From JANJTB01 sp032027125 (GTDB lineage: Bacteria > Bacteroidota > Ignavibacteria > Kapaibacteriales > UBA2268), in assembly GCA_032027125.1 (NCBI GenBank), contig JAVSMQ010000001.1:2668568-2732567 (forward strand): a DNA stretch of 64,000 bases. The letters run 5' to 3'. Made by a program: the position numbers and the translations under genes. This document shows, piece by piece, positions 46,375 through 54,881 of this stretch (within the stretch, counting starts at the first letter, position 1; each line of letters opens with the position of its first letter). The notes beneath the pieces are model-generated. The model made no database searches. It saw only the letters and a list, made by a program, of their open reading frames with translations, and was not told the DNA's origin.

Positions 46375-47358
46375 ATGGAATATTATATGAATGAATCTGA
46401 AATATTGAGTATTGGTATTCAGGCATTAGACGATGAGATAAATGCTTTGATTTCTGCAAAAAATAGATTGTCTTCAGAATTTGCGGCAGCATCTGTATTG
46501 CTGGCTGATGCAAATAAAATTGTTATTAGCGGCGTTGGAAAATCCGGATTAATTGCCCGAAAAATAGCAGCAACATTTTCAAGTATAGGTGTATCGGCTA
46601 TTTTTCTGCATCCTGTTGAAGCTTTACATGGTGATATCGGAATCGTTCAAAAAGGTGATGTTGCTATTCTGCTGTCAAAGAGTGGAACAACTGAGGAATT
46701 AGTGAAACTTCTCCCATATCTAAAAATGAGAGATTCAAAAATAATATCAATTATTGGAAATATAAATTCTGCTATCGGCAGATTTTCAGATATTATTCTT
46801 GACGGCTCGGTTGAAAAGGAAGCCTGTCCTTTTAATCTGGCACCTACTTCGAGCTCAACTTTGGCACTCGCTATTGGTGATGCACTTGCAATTTCTGTTA
46901 TGAAATTGAGGAATGTTACACTCGAAGATTTTTCAAGACTCCATCCGCTCGGACAAATCGGGCGCTCTGTGACTGTCAGGGTATCAGATGTCATGCACTC
47001 AGGTGATGATATACCTGTTATTTCCAAAGAATCATCATTTAGAGATGCTATTATTGAAATAACCAAAAAAGATTTGGGCTGTGTGTGTGCTGTTGACGAG
47101 TCTAATCAGCTTTTGGGAATTATCACAGATGGTGATGTAAGACGTATCCTTCAAAAATCAGAAGATATGAGGGGATTGATTGTGGATAAAGTAATGACTA
47201 AAAATCCTATTACAATCAGGAAAGACGCTTTTCTCCATGAAAGTTTAGCCGTGATGGAAAACAGAAATAGTGAAATAAATGTTCTGCCCGTTGTAGATAT
47301 TCAAAATCATTTGATTGGGGTAATTAGACTGCACGATATTGTCAGGTCAGGAAGTTAA
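46375..47358 (+). CDS. kdsD: Arabinose-5-phosphate isomerase (KdsD/KpsF-type)
   Basis: About 327 residues from the ATG at 46375; a second ATG at 46387 and a TTG at 46360 are alternatives, and no clear ribosome-binding site decides. A SIS sugar-isomerase domain (GVGKSGLIARKIAATFSSIG, HPVEALHGDIG, LLSKSGTTEE, CPFNLAPTSSS) is followed by two CBS domains (VMHSGDDIPV and VMTKNPITI). It makes arabinose 5-phosphate from ribulose 5-phosphate for Kdo in lipopolysaccharide. Its stop overlaps the stop of the convergent rodZ-like gene by 4 bases. Confidence 0.9.
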   Translation: MEYYMNESEILSIGIQALDDEINALISAKNRLSSEFAAASVLLADANKIVISGVGKSGLIARKIAATFSSIGVSAIFLHPVEALHGDIGIVQKGDVAILLSKSGTTEELVKLLPYLKMRDSKIISIIGNINSAIGRFSDIILDGSVEKEACPFNLAPTSSSTLALAIGDALAISVMKLRNVTLEDFSRLHPLGQIGRSVTVRVSDVMHSGDDIPVISKESSFRDAIIEITKKDLGCVCAVDESNQLLGIITDGDVRRILQKSEDMRGLIVDKVMTKNPITIRKDAFLHESLAVMENRNSEINVLPVVDIQNHLIGVIRLHDIVRSGS

Positions 47359-48341
47359 AACCGTAAGGTATCTTTTTTGGGTATCGGGAATTGCGGAGTA
47401 GTTTGAATTTTAGATTGCTCTATTAGTTTTGGCTTAACAACAACCTTTTCTCTCTCAGCCCGCTTTCTTGATGCTCTTAGGCTGTCACTTTTTATGGAAT
47501 ACGTATTTAAGACTTCTGTGGCGGTAATTTTAATATTTTTAACAACAGAACCCGTCTTGCCAAATTGAGGCAGAAGTTCGTCATTTCTGTATATCTTTGC
47601 ACCGCCAACATTTCCGAGGTCAACAATAAAAAATTCATTGGCAGCCCAATTTTCTTCCATTCCCGGATTTAAAAGTGATTCATATAATGTTTTTCCATCA
47701 ACAAGCACCCTTATCCAAACTGTGTCGTGTGCCTTTGCAGATAAACGTAATGAGTCGGACTTCTCGAAATATGAAAACAAATTATCTGACTCAGTTTCCA
47801 GTGATACAGTATCACTGCCTGATAAAATTTCAGAGTTTTCAATATCTACAGAGGACTTATTCAACGATGTAAAGGCAAAATAAATTGCAGCGGCTACAGC
47901 AATAAACAGAATAATATAAATCGTTTTATTGAGATACATGTATCTTTTATCTTTGTCTAATTTCCTTTTCTTAAAAAGTTCTGCAAAATGTGAAGTTTCA
48001 ACTTTGGGAGACTTTTCAAATGATTTCTTAAGAAAATCGGTAATATAATTGTCTTTATTTGATTTTACAGGAGGAACTGATTCGATTTTCTCGTCATCAA
48101 AATTCTTCTTTTTGGGTTTTATAGGTTTTGCAGAAATAATTTCATCAACATAATCAATCTTAAGAAATTTTGTAAGTGTTTTGATAAATGATTTGATATA
48201 CACTTCGGGCATTACTGAGAAATCACCTTTTTCAATTGATTCAATAACAAACTGACGCACTTTAGTCTTGTCACTTAATTCCTTAACTGACATCTTCAAT
48301 TGAGTACGGGCTTCTCTTATTCTATTGCCTATATCATTCAT
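47355..48341 (-). CDS. RodZ-like protein with HTH and DUF4115 domains
   Basis: A 328-residue membrane protein. An N-terminal XRE-like helix-turn-helix (about 5-65; VKELSDKTKVRQFVIESIEKGDF) is followed by a charged linker, one membrane helix (141-157) and an extracytoplasmic DUF4115-type domain (VWIRVLVDGKTLYES, NEFFIVDLGNVGGAKIYRNDE at about 235-260). This is the architecture of RodZ, which links MreB to the cell-wall machinery. It could also be a related cytoskeletal or regulatory protein. Transcription converges with kdsD. Confidence 0.75.
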   Translation of the reverse strand: MNDIGNRIREARTQLKMSVKELSDKTKVRQFVIESIEKGDFSVMPEVYIKSFIKTLTKFLKIDYVDEIISAKPIKPKKKNFDDEKIESVPPVKSNKDNYITDFLKKSFEKSPKVETSHFAELFKKRKLDKDKRYMYLNKTIYIILFIAVAAAIYFAFTSLNKSSVDIENSEILSGSDTVSLETESDNLFSYFEKSDSLRLSAKAHDTVWIRVLVDGKTLYESLLNPGMEENWAANEFFIVDLGNVGGAKIYRNDELLPQFGKTGSVVKNIKITATEVLNTYSIKSDSLRASRKRAEREKVVVKPKLIEQSKIQTTPQFPIPKKDTLRF

Positions 48342-48507
48342 ATTTATACAACTTATAAATTCATTTATTTATTTTACAAAAAACTTGTATCTAATTTAAC
48401 GATTTTTTATTTAATAATTTTATCAAATTATAAATATATGACCTAAATTTCACTATATTTGTAATACAACTATTTACAATATTAATTTATCAATTATTAT
48501 ACCATAA

Positions 48508-49623
48508 ATGAAAAATAGGTTTAATTTATTTGTTATTTGTTTTTTATTCATGATTTCAAGAGCAAATTCCGTTACAAATGACACTGTGGATGTTAATTTT
48601 GATTCTAATTTAATCGTACTTGCAAGCGATGAATTAAATTCTGATAGTTCTATTACTGATAGCACTGTTTATTCAGATTCTCTTACTGCTGACAATACTG
48701 CTGCAAGAATATCCCAAAGTGATTTTATGTACGCTGATAATTTCAGATATACTTTAGATGGCAATCTACCGCTCATTGATACAAAAATAGATCCTCTCAG
48801 ATTTGGACTTTTTGCCGGAGCTTTAACCGGCTTCATGGTTAGCCAGCATATATATCAGGTAAATACAATTTGGGCAAAATCTGCAAAATTCAGATTTATA
48901 GAAGATGGTGATTATGCTTTATATTCTGATAAAATCGGACATTTTTATGGGGCATATCTATCAGGGCAGGTATATACGGAAATGCTGATGTGGTCAGGGT
49001 TTAGCAAAGAGTCCGCTACTCTTACCGGAGCTTTTATGGGAATTGCCTACTCAACTTATGTCGAAGTAATGGATGGATTTGCCGAGAATTGGGGATTTAG
49101 TCCATCCGATTTTTATAGTGATGTTTCGGGTTTCGGTTTCTTGCTTTTGCAGTATTATGTGCCGTGGTTCCAAAATGTTACTCCTAAATTCATGTATATA
49201 CCTGCTGATTGGCACGGTGAGAAAAAAAGAAGTCCTAGTGAATTTTTTATTGATGATTACAGTTCCCAAAGTTTGTACTTATCTTTGAATGTTTTCAATA
49301 TTTTGCCTGATAACCTCAAACAATACTGGCTTCCATGGCTTCAGTTGACTGTTGGATATGCTGCAAGGAATTTATGTAATCCTTCTGACCCAAATTCTGA
49401 ATGTTTTCCTGAATATTCCACAAAATATAATGATTTTCTTGCCGGAAGTCCGCGTTTTATTATAGGTCTTGATTATGATTTGGTTAAATTACTTCCCGAC
49501 GGACCTCCGATATGGAATTGGTTTAGACAAACGCTTAATTATTTCAAGCTGCCGGCACCTGCCATTGAAATAAGCGAGCGTGGAACAAGGTTTTTACTAA
49601 TGTATCCATTCCTGCCGTTATAA
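48508..49623 (+). CDS. DUF2279 family exported protein
   Basis: A 371-residue protein with an N-terminal signal peptide (RFNLFVICFLFMISRANS). The central block DKIGHFYGAYLSGQVYTEML leads to EVMDGFAENWGFSPSDFYSD, the signature of DUF2279 (a predicted periplasmic/outer-membrane family related to YfiM). A Ser/Asp-rich linker lies at residues 25-60. The C-terminal part has alternating aromatic strands suggestive of a membrane-facing beta domain. The function is unknown. It lies at the left border of the accessory island. Confidence 0.75.
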   Translation: MKNRFNLFVICFLFMISRANSVTNDTVDVNFDSNLIVLASDELNSDSSITDSTVYSDSLTADNTAARISQSDFMYADNFRYTLDGNLPLIDTKIDPLRFGLFAGALTGFMVSQHIYQVNTIWAKSAKFRFIEDGDYALYSDKIGHFYGAYLSGQVYTEMLMWSGFSKESATLTGAFMGIAYSTYVEVMDGFAENWGFSPSDFYSDVSGFGFLLLQYYVPWFQNVTPKFMYIPADWHGEKKRSPSEFFIDDYSSQSLYLSLNVFNILPDNLKQYWLPWLQLTVGYAARNLCNPSDPNSECFPEYSTKYNDFLAGSPRFIIGLDYDLVKLLPDGPPIWNWFRQTLNYFKLPAPAIEISERGTRFLLMYPFLPL

Positions 49624-49694
49624 TGTCACATTCTATTGTTTCAAGATGTACAGCTTTTCAGGAGCTATTGGTACAAAATCATCAATCCACCAAA

Positions 49695-49800
49695 CTAAAA
49701 ATGGACTCCACCTTAGAGGTGGAGTCCATGTACTTAGGGAAAAATCAGATATTTACACCGGAGACTTCTGCATATAATGAGTATGAAGAAGTTTGTGGGA
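49695..49800 (-). pseudogene. Remnant copy of the hydrogenase 3' end and its terminator
   Basis: This stretch matches 54830-54930, the last 20 or so codons of the [FeFe]-hydrogenase gene plus the following terminator hairpin, in the same orientation. About 60 bases align with the coding end (49757-49806 region), with a 2-base gap that breaks the frame and 22 consecutive identical bases. The downstream hairpin here is a perfect 11-bp stem (TGGACTCCACC with its complement, 49700-49726). No other part of the hydrogenase is present. It marks the left edge of the accessory island. Confidence 0.75.
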
Positions 49801-49871
49801 AAAGGCTCAGTATTAATATTTTCTGCAAATTCAAATAACAGTAAAATAAAATTCTATTGATATTTATAGGA

Positions 49872-50276
49872 TTAATTTTTCCAATTTGCAATTTCAAGTC
49901 CTTTGACTCTTTTGAAATGTTCTGTATTATTTGTAATTAACTGTAATTGATTTGTAATTGCGATACCTGCTATTAACGTATCAGTGTGTCCGATTACAGT
50001 TCCCTTTTTTCTAAGTTCGGACTGAATTGTCGCTGCTTTTTTGGCGGCAGGTATTGTAAGTGAAATAATTTTGTTCAGTTTAACAAATTCCTCAAATCTG
50101 ATAAGTTGTTTCTTTGCATCCTTATACAAAAGACCGTTAAGTATTTCATAATATGTTATAACACTAAGATTGATATAGCCATATTCTATTAAATGTTGGT
50201 CAACCTTTGTAATAACAACCGGATTTCCTCTCAAAAATTCTGAAAGTACATCAGTATCAAGCATAGATTGTTTCAT
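49872..50276 (-). CDS. VapC-like PIN-domain toxin
   Basis: A 134-residue PIN-domain ribonuclease. The acidic catalytic residues are visible as Asp7 (MLDTDVLSEFLRG), Glu44 (TYYEILNG) and Asp99 (GHTDTLIA). VapC toxins cut tRNA or rRNA in the cytoplasm and are silenced by a tightly bound antitoxin. Translation may start at Met1 or at Met5. The ATGA overlap (50273-50276) with the preceding antitoxin gene indicates coupled translation, the usual toxin-antitoxin layout. It lies inside the hydrogenase-bounded island. Confidence 0.88.
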   Translation of the reverse strand: MKQSMLDTDVLSEFLRGNPVVITKVDQHLIEYGYINLSVITYYEILNGLLYKDAKKQLIRFEEFVKLNKIISLTIPAAKKAATIQSELRKKGTVIGHTDTLIAGIAITNQLQLITNNTEHFKRVKGLEIANWKN

Positions 50277-50512
50277 AATTCAAATTCACGGTCAAAAAGT
50301 CTGACTCTTGATTGTTTTGTATAGTTTAAGAAATCGGAATAATCTTCATTACTCATATCGCTAAAAGCACCGCCATAAGAAAGTATTTGTTTTCTCACAA
50401 CATCAGAAATATTTATTTTGGGTGATAAAGAATGTACGAACTGATAAAGTTCCTCAAGCCGACCTATCGGTACATTTTGCATTTCTTCAATTATGGTGTT
50501 CAATGTCAACAT
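50273..50512 (-). CDS. Antitoxin of the VapBC-like pair
   Basis: A 79-residue protein immediately upstream of the PIN toxin, overlapping it by 4 bases. The N-terminal half (LNTIIEEMQNVPIGRLEELYQFVHSL) resembles the DUF2281/helical antitoxin style rather than an AbrB or ribbon-helix-helix domain. The C-terminal half (KQSRVRLFDREFEL) is probably the toxin-binding tail. The assignment rests on gene order more than on sequence. Confidence 0.75.
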   Translation of the reverse strand: MLTLNTIIEEMQNVPIGRLEELYQFVHSLSPKINISDVVRKQILSYGGAFSDMSNEDYSDFLNYTKQSRVRLFDREFEL

Positions 50513-50645
50513 ATTCTCACTTTGTTTCTAATTTATCAAATCTTAAATAATAAATAATGCCGAAGTATTCAATCAAGTAATTGTTTTCAACATTTAAATA
50601 AACGCAGCTATTTGTGATTTAGTTTAGGTTATACCAAGTTGCGTT

Positions 50646-51222
50646 CTAATATGTAACATTAAGATAGGGGAAGCAGGTCATTGATTTGATATATTCTGGA
50701 TTACCTGACAAATCTTTTAACCCCTTGCATACTTCTTCCAAAGTATGTTCTAAAGAATTAAATATTTTATTGAATAAATATTTTTCTCTTAACTCATCCC
50801 AAATATGTTCCGTAGGATTCACTTCAGGACTATAAGGTGGTTGCTGTATAAAATAAATATTTTCTGGTATTTTCAGGTCTTTACTTCTATGCCAGCCTGC
50901 TCCATCAACCTGCATAATGATTGTATGTTCTTTAAAATCATACGAAACATTTTCAAGAAATAGATTCATCATTTCCGTATTCCCGAATGGTAAGATTAAA
51001 GAACTGATTTTTCCAAGCATTGGTGCTACGGCACAGTATACATAAAACGATTGTCTGACTACTTGTTTGGCCACATTTGGTCTGGTTCCCATCGGCGCCC
51101 AGGAAGATTTTGGAATATTTACTCTACCAAATCTACCCTCATCCTGTGTCATTATTATTACTTTATTTCTATCAAGATTATTCTCCGAGATTATGCGGTT
51201 TACTTCTTGTCCAAAGTTTTTT
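50646..51222 (-). CDS. IS630 transposase, DDE catalytic part (frame B)
   Basis: The second transposase frame, open from the A7 slippery run to a stop inside the left inverted repeat. It has the DDE catalytic residues: Asp in IIMTQDEGRFG, Asp in IIMQVDGAGWH and Glu in EVNPTEHIWDELREKY. The first ATG in this frame (51152) lies just before the first catalytic Asp, so expression most likely depends on a -1 shift from frame A. That makes a fusion of roughly 350 residues, the usual IS630 length. Confidence 0.88.
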
Positions 51223-51703
51223 TAAAATCTTCCTGTGCTTGAATATCCTTTTTGGGATGATGAGGAAGCGGAACTATTTTTCTCCAGCCATTGCGCTCTA
51301 ACAGTCTGTATATTGTTGTTTTATGAACAGTATTACCTATTAGTTTTTCATAGGATTCCTTGATTTGACCTGCTGTTGCTATATGTCCTTTTTGAGCCTG
51401 AGTTATAAATCCATCCATAAAAGTATGCTCTTCTTCTAATGTTAAATATGAATTTCTTCTGCCTCCTTTACCTCTGGTTTCTATGGATGAAGCACCAAAC
51501 CTGTTAAATTCAGATATTGTTTTATGGACTAATGATTTAGATACTAATAAATGATTCGCTATTTCCGTTGAATTGCGGGGATAATTAAGAGCATTATGAA
51601 CTATCAGCCATTTCTGTACTCGCCAAAATCCTACAGTTTCTTTTATTTTATTTTGTATTGCCTCATTGCTTAAAATTGGTTTAGCCTTGGTAATCTTTCT
51701 CAT
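51200..51703 (-). CDS. IS630 transposase, N-terminal DNA-binding part (frame A)
   Basis: A 167-residue frame with helix-turn-helix segments (NSTEIANHLLVSKSLVHKTI and AGQIKESYEKLIGNTVHKTT), typical of the N-terminal half of IS630 transposases. It ends soon after a run of seven A residues on the coding strand (51217-51223). Moving back one base there continues directly into frame B. Alone, this product would bind DNA and could act as a regulator of transposition. Confidence 0.88.
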   Translation of the reverse strand: MRKITKAKPILSNEAIQNKIKETVGFWRVQKWLIVHNALNYPRNSTEIANHLLVSKSLVHKTISEFNRFGASSIETRGKGGRRNSYLTLEEEHTFMDGFITQAQKGHIATAGQIKESYEKLIGNTVHKTTIYRLLERNGWRKIVPLPHHPKKDIQAQEDFKKTLDKK

Positions 51704-51969
51704 AATTTTAACTCTATTAAATGAAAATTAACTATACGCAAAAGTAAATATTTATTTTCTTTTATGCAAAAATTATTTTCTATATTAGAACGCAACTTGG
51801 TATTAGATGAGGACAATGCAAACAAGGAAATATTTATGGGTAGATTTAAGAAATGAGATTAAATTATGTGGATTTATAAAACCAGTAAATAATCATCAAT
51901 CAACCAGGTATTAAATTGTCCGGCAACTTATCAGCACCGGACATATTAATATTTGAAATGAAATTGAAG

Positions 51970-52266
51970 TCACTGTCCGATAAGTATTTGTTTAATTTGG
52001 CTAAACTCTTTAACTTTGGTGGCTTTTTCATTTTCAAGGTCAAAGTCATTTTGTAAACCCAGCCAAAATTTCGCAGAATTTCCAAAAAACATACTTAATC
52101 TTAAGGCAGTATCTGCTGTAATTTTCCGCCTTCCTTTAATAATTTCGGATATTCTTGTCTGAGGGATATTCAACTGCTGAGCAAGTTTGTATTGGCTTAC
52201 TTTCAAAGGTATCAAAAATTCTTCATACAGAATTTCGCCGGGCGATATATTTCTAAGTTTTTCCAT
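51970..52266 (-). CDS. HigA-family antitoxin / XRE regulator
   Basis: A 98-residue protein with the HigA signature: ISPGEILYEEFLIPLKVSQYKLA, then IPQTRISEIIKGRRKITADTALRL and FFGNSAKFWLGLQNDFDLE. It binds its operon DNA and neutralises the HigB RNase. Its partner gene directly upstream is decayed, so it is probably an orphan antitoxin or a free regulator. Confidence 0.9.
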   Translation of the reverse strand: MEKLRNISPGEILYEEFLIPLKVSQYKLAQQLNIPQTRISEIIKGRRKITADTALRLSMFFGNSAKFWLGLQNDFDLENEKATKVKEFSQIKQILIGQ

Positions 52267-52277
52267 AATTGTAATTG

Positions 52278-52375
52278 TTAATGATAATCAATAATTTGAA
52301 CATTTTCACAAATTCCGCTTTCCCAGTTAAAAATTATTCTCCATTTTTCATTAATTCGTATGCTGTAATACCCAA
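52278..52375 (-). pseudogene. Decayed higB (RelE-like toxin) 3' remnant
   Basis: Upstream of higA, with an 11-base gap, the minus strand encodes YYSIRINEKWRIIFNWESG followed by a VQIIDYH ending, the conserved C terminus of HigB. Going further upstream the frame is soon closed by a stop. An ATG at about 52448 opens a different frame that ends after 22 codons. The N-terminal half of a normal ~92-residue toxin is missing or frameshifted, so the toxin is inactive. Confidence 0.75.
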
Positions 52376-52497
52376 GTAAATTAGTTTTCTAACTTTGAAA
52401 ATGCTAAAAATTTATATAAATTATCAGTCCGTAAATTTTGTAATGTCATAATATATATTCTTAAAATACTATTTTTGTAAGTAATCTAATACAATAT

Positions 52498-53670
52498 TTA
52501 AAGAAACTTATTTATATAATTTTGAAGTTGTATTAATGATTGTTGTATGTTGGCCACTTCTTTTATAGCATCCTTAATATCTTTTCCATAAGTTCTATTT
52601 ACATAATCTATAATAAATATGTTTTGCTGATGTAAAAATGAAGTTGTAAGATTTATATTTTCACTAATTTTTTCATTTTTTAATGAAAAAATTAGTGATG
52701 AAATAATTCCTAATATTAAAATAGAAATTAAGATATATGTCATCATTTCTATTATTTTTGTAATCCATGTTGCTGGAATAATTGAATCTATACCATTAAA
52801 TGTCATACACTTGACTGTATAATATATAAAATCAAATCCTGTTGGAATTCCTGTAACTTCAAAATTAAAATTATTAATTTGGAAAAGTTGAAAATTTACA
52901 AATGAAAAAAATAAAATTGTAAAAAAGATAAATATCAATAACTGGTAAATTAGTGAAGTTACGTATGTAGTTTTCCTATTAAAACCATTCAAACGATTTA
53001 TTATTTCATTTAATGTGTAATTTAGTTTTATCAAATTTATCAAATTTTTATTTTTTAATTCTTCAACAGTAAATTTTGTATTATCGCTCTTTAAAAGAAA
53101 TGCTGAAATTAAAAATGACTCACTATTTTTTTCCTTAAAAATTATATCATTTATAAAATTTTCAAAACTATACCCAAATATTGTAGCTTGGCTAAATGAA
53201 TTTTTTAAATATTCCCATAAGTATGAAATATAAAAGTAACAAGCTGTGCAGATTGCAAACCATTTAACCCAATCATTCGATATCATTAATAATAATATTA
53301 TTGTTACGATGAACAGTTCAATTTGGAAAAGAGTCTTTTTATAATTTTTGAACTTATAAAAAATGTAATTAATATATTTAATAAGGAAATAAATTTTTCC
53401 ATTATTCAGAATAAATTTTGGAATAAACCAAAATAGGGCTAAAAGAGGATAACAAAACAATGCTAAGTTATAATACCACTTTTGAGTTAACATTATCAAA
53501 AGAACTAATGTAATTATAATAAGTGGTAAAAATTCTTCAAGCCATTCGATGTTATATTTTAATTCATTTAAAATTAAAATATCAACTCTTGCAAATACTA
53601 CTAAAATTCCAATTATCCAAATAAGAGAAAACAATAAATTCTTCCAAAGAAAATTATTGGTTTTTCGCAT
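52498..53670 (-). CDS. Polytopic membrane protein with ion-channel-like pore region
   Basis: About 390 residues from the ATG at 53670, chosen for its AAAGGA ribosome-binding site; a longer start 10 codons upstream lacks one. Hydrophobic helices are seen at about 20-37, 57-74, 78-95, 128-143, 146-163, 246-268 and 316-340 (numbered from the longer start). Between the last two, residues 288-311 (DFIYYTVKCMTFNGIDSIIP) look like the pore helix and filter region of two-helix potassium-channel domains, but the TVGYG filter is replaced by TFNGI. A coiled, Gln-rich cytoplasmic tail follows. It is 52 bases downstream of the HARE-HTH nuclease-like gene and probably co-transcribed. The channel assignment is inference. 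Confidence 0.55.
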   Translation of the reverse strand: MRKTNNFLWKNLLFSLIWIIGILVVFARVDILILNELKYNIEWLEEFLPLIIITLVLLIMLTQKWYYNLALFCYPLLALFWFIPKFILNNGKIYFLIKYINYIFYKFKNYKKTLFQIELFIVTIILLLMISNDWVKWFAICTACYFYISYLWEYLKNSFSQATIFGYSFENFINDIIFKEKNSESFLISAFLLKSDNTKFTVEELKNKNLINLIKLNYTLNEIINRLNGFNRKTTYVTSLIYQLLIFIFFTILFFSFVNFQLFQINNFNFEVTGIPTGFDFIYYTVKCMTFNGIDSIIPATWITKIIEMMTYILISILILGIISSLIFSLKNEKISENINLTTSFLHQQNIFIIDYVNRTYGKDIKDAIKEVANIQQSLIQLQNYINKFL

Positions 53671-53752
53671 ATCCGTTCCTTTATTAAGAATTGATGCCAT
53701 TTAAATGTAATATCGTATTTTATGTACTTAAAAAATATATAATTCTTTGTTG

Positions 53753-54709
53753 CTATTTAGAAGGTATGTTCTTTTCTTTACAATAACTTTCTATCTCAGA
53801 ATCATTCACGAAGTATTTATCACAAAACTCATCAAGTTCTTTTTCAGTTGATGTTGCATATTTTTCAGATGCAGTCATAAGTTTTTCAATTTGTTCAATA
53901 AATTTTTCGAATTCTTTATTGATTTTACAAAGTTTGTCAATTGTTTTAAAATCTAAAATTTTATATTTTGGTTGAAAAAGAACTTTGCTTTCATAAGGAT
54001 TTGACTTTAATTCAATTATACCAATACCAAAAGATTGATTAAGTCGCTCCATTTCTTCAGTCAAGTTATTATTAATTTCAAATGCTACAAGAAATCCGTA
54101 ATTTGCCCAACTTGAATTTGAAACTGCTTGAAAAAAGGATTTTTTTAGTTCATAATCAGTATTAATTTCTTTTTTTAGTTCATATGAACTTATTTTAAAA
54201 GTATCAATTCGATTAATTGCTTTTAAAAATGTTTGACTTGCATTCGTTTGAAGTTTCAAAAATTTTATACCAACCATATCAGGATGAATCCATTTTTGAT
54301 GATCATCATTTCTATTCGATTGTTCGTGAAAAATAGTTTTTGTATAAATTTCTGATGTTTTTAAAAAGCTTGTCAAAAGTTTATGCAAATGCCTTTCATC
54401 ATAATCTGATTTTTTAACTATTTTTTTGCTTAATACTGGCTCTGGTTTTAAAACAATATTTTGGTCTAATTCTTTTTCATTCATTGTCAAGTAATATGAA
54501 AATGAACCATTTGGTTCTTTAATTCTCTTTACTCTCGAATCACCATTCCTAATGAATCCACCAAGTAAAGCAGAAATAGTAGAAGCTGGTGTTTTTGCAT
54601 CCCCAAAATCATAATATTTTTTAGCGACGATATTTTTATAAATCTCATAATAATTGGATTTATTTTCAATATCTTCTAGACTTTTTAAAATTGCTTCTTT
54701 AATTGTCAT
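53753..54709 (-). CDS. HARE-HTH domain protein with PD-(D/E)XK nuclease-like domain (COG2958-like)
   Basis: A 318-residue protein. Residues 1-75 resemble the HARE-HTH fold (TIKEAILKSLEDIENKSNYYEIYKNI; TPASTISALLGGFIRNG), known to be joined to restriction-type enzymes. The second half has HPDMVG (Pro143, Asp144), then YELKKE (Glu177, Lys179) and QAVSNSSWANYGFLVAF, which fits a PD-(D/E)XK nuclease core. A C-terminal helical tail is Glu/Lys-rich. The likely role is DNA sensing and cleavage, perhaps restriction of modified or foreign DNA. It is the first gene of a two-gene unit with the pore-like membrane protein. The nuclease call is by motif only. Confidence 0.65.
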   Translation of the reverse strand: MTIKEAILKSLEDIENKSNYYEIYKNIVAKKYYDFGDAKTPASTISALLGGFIRNGDSRVKRIKEPNGSFSYYLTMNEKELDQNIVLKPEPVLSKKIVKKSDYDERHLHKLLTSFLKTSEIYTKTIFHEQSNRNDDHQKWIHPDMVGIKFLKLQTNASQTFLKAINRIDTFKISSYELKKEINTDYELKKSFFQAVSNSSWANYGFLVAFEINNNLTEEMERLNQSFGIGIIELKSNPYESKVLFQPKYKILDFKTIDKLCKINKEFEKFIEQIEKLMTASEKYATSTEKELDEFCDKYFVNDSEIESYCKEKNIPSK

Positions 54710-54827
54710 ATTTATTTTTTAATTACTTCTGTAAATAATTTATCTTAACAAATTGCTTATTAGCACTTACTCAAAAAATATATGCAAAATTAAAGAAAAC
54801 TATAATCATTTCCAAATATCAAAAAAA

Positions 54828-54867
54828 AAAATGGACTCTACCCTAAAAGTAAAGCCCATTTTCTACA
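54828..54867 (-). terminator. Intrinsic terminator of the hydrogenase operon
   Basis: Minus-strand RNA can form a TGGGCTTTAC/GTAGAGTCCA stem (two G-U pairs) followed by eleven T residues, about 15 bases after the hydrogenase stop. It aligns with the perfect hairpin at 49700-49726. Confidence 0.82.
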
Positions 54868-54881
54868 GAATAATCAGAAAC

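Larger units (their letters stand above)
50634..51800 (-). mobile_element. IS630-family insertion sequence
   Basis: The element has 19-bp perfect terminal inverted repeats (50634-50652 and 51782-51800, outer bases CCAAGTTGCG), flanked on both sides by TA, the target dinucleotide duplicated by IS630/Tc1-mariner elements. It is 1167 bp long and contains two overlapping transposase frames on the minus strand. It appears intact and recently active, since the inverted repeats are identical. It is inserted between the vapBC-like pair and the higA region. Confidence 0.93.

Noticed and set aside
49623..49838. 71-codon frame after DUF2279
   Set aside because: It runs antisense through the hydrogenase 3'-end remnant and its terminator hairpin, so it is not a gene.
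49872..54709. The island as an intact prophage or integrative element
   Set aside because: No integrase, portal, capsid, relaxase or replication gene is present, and the flanking repeats are diverged rather than identical att sites.
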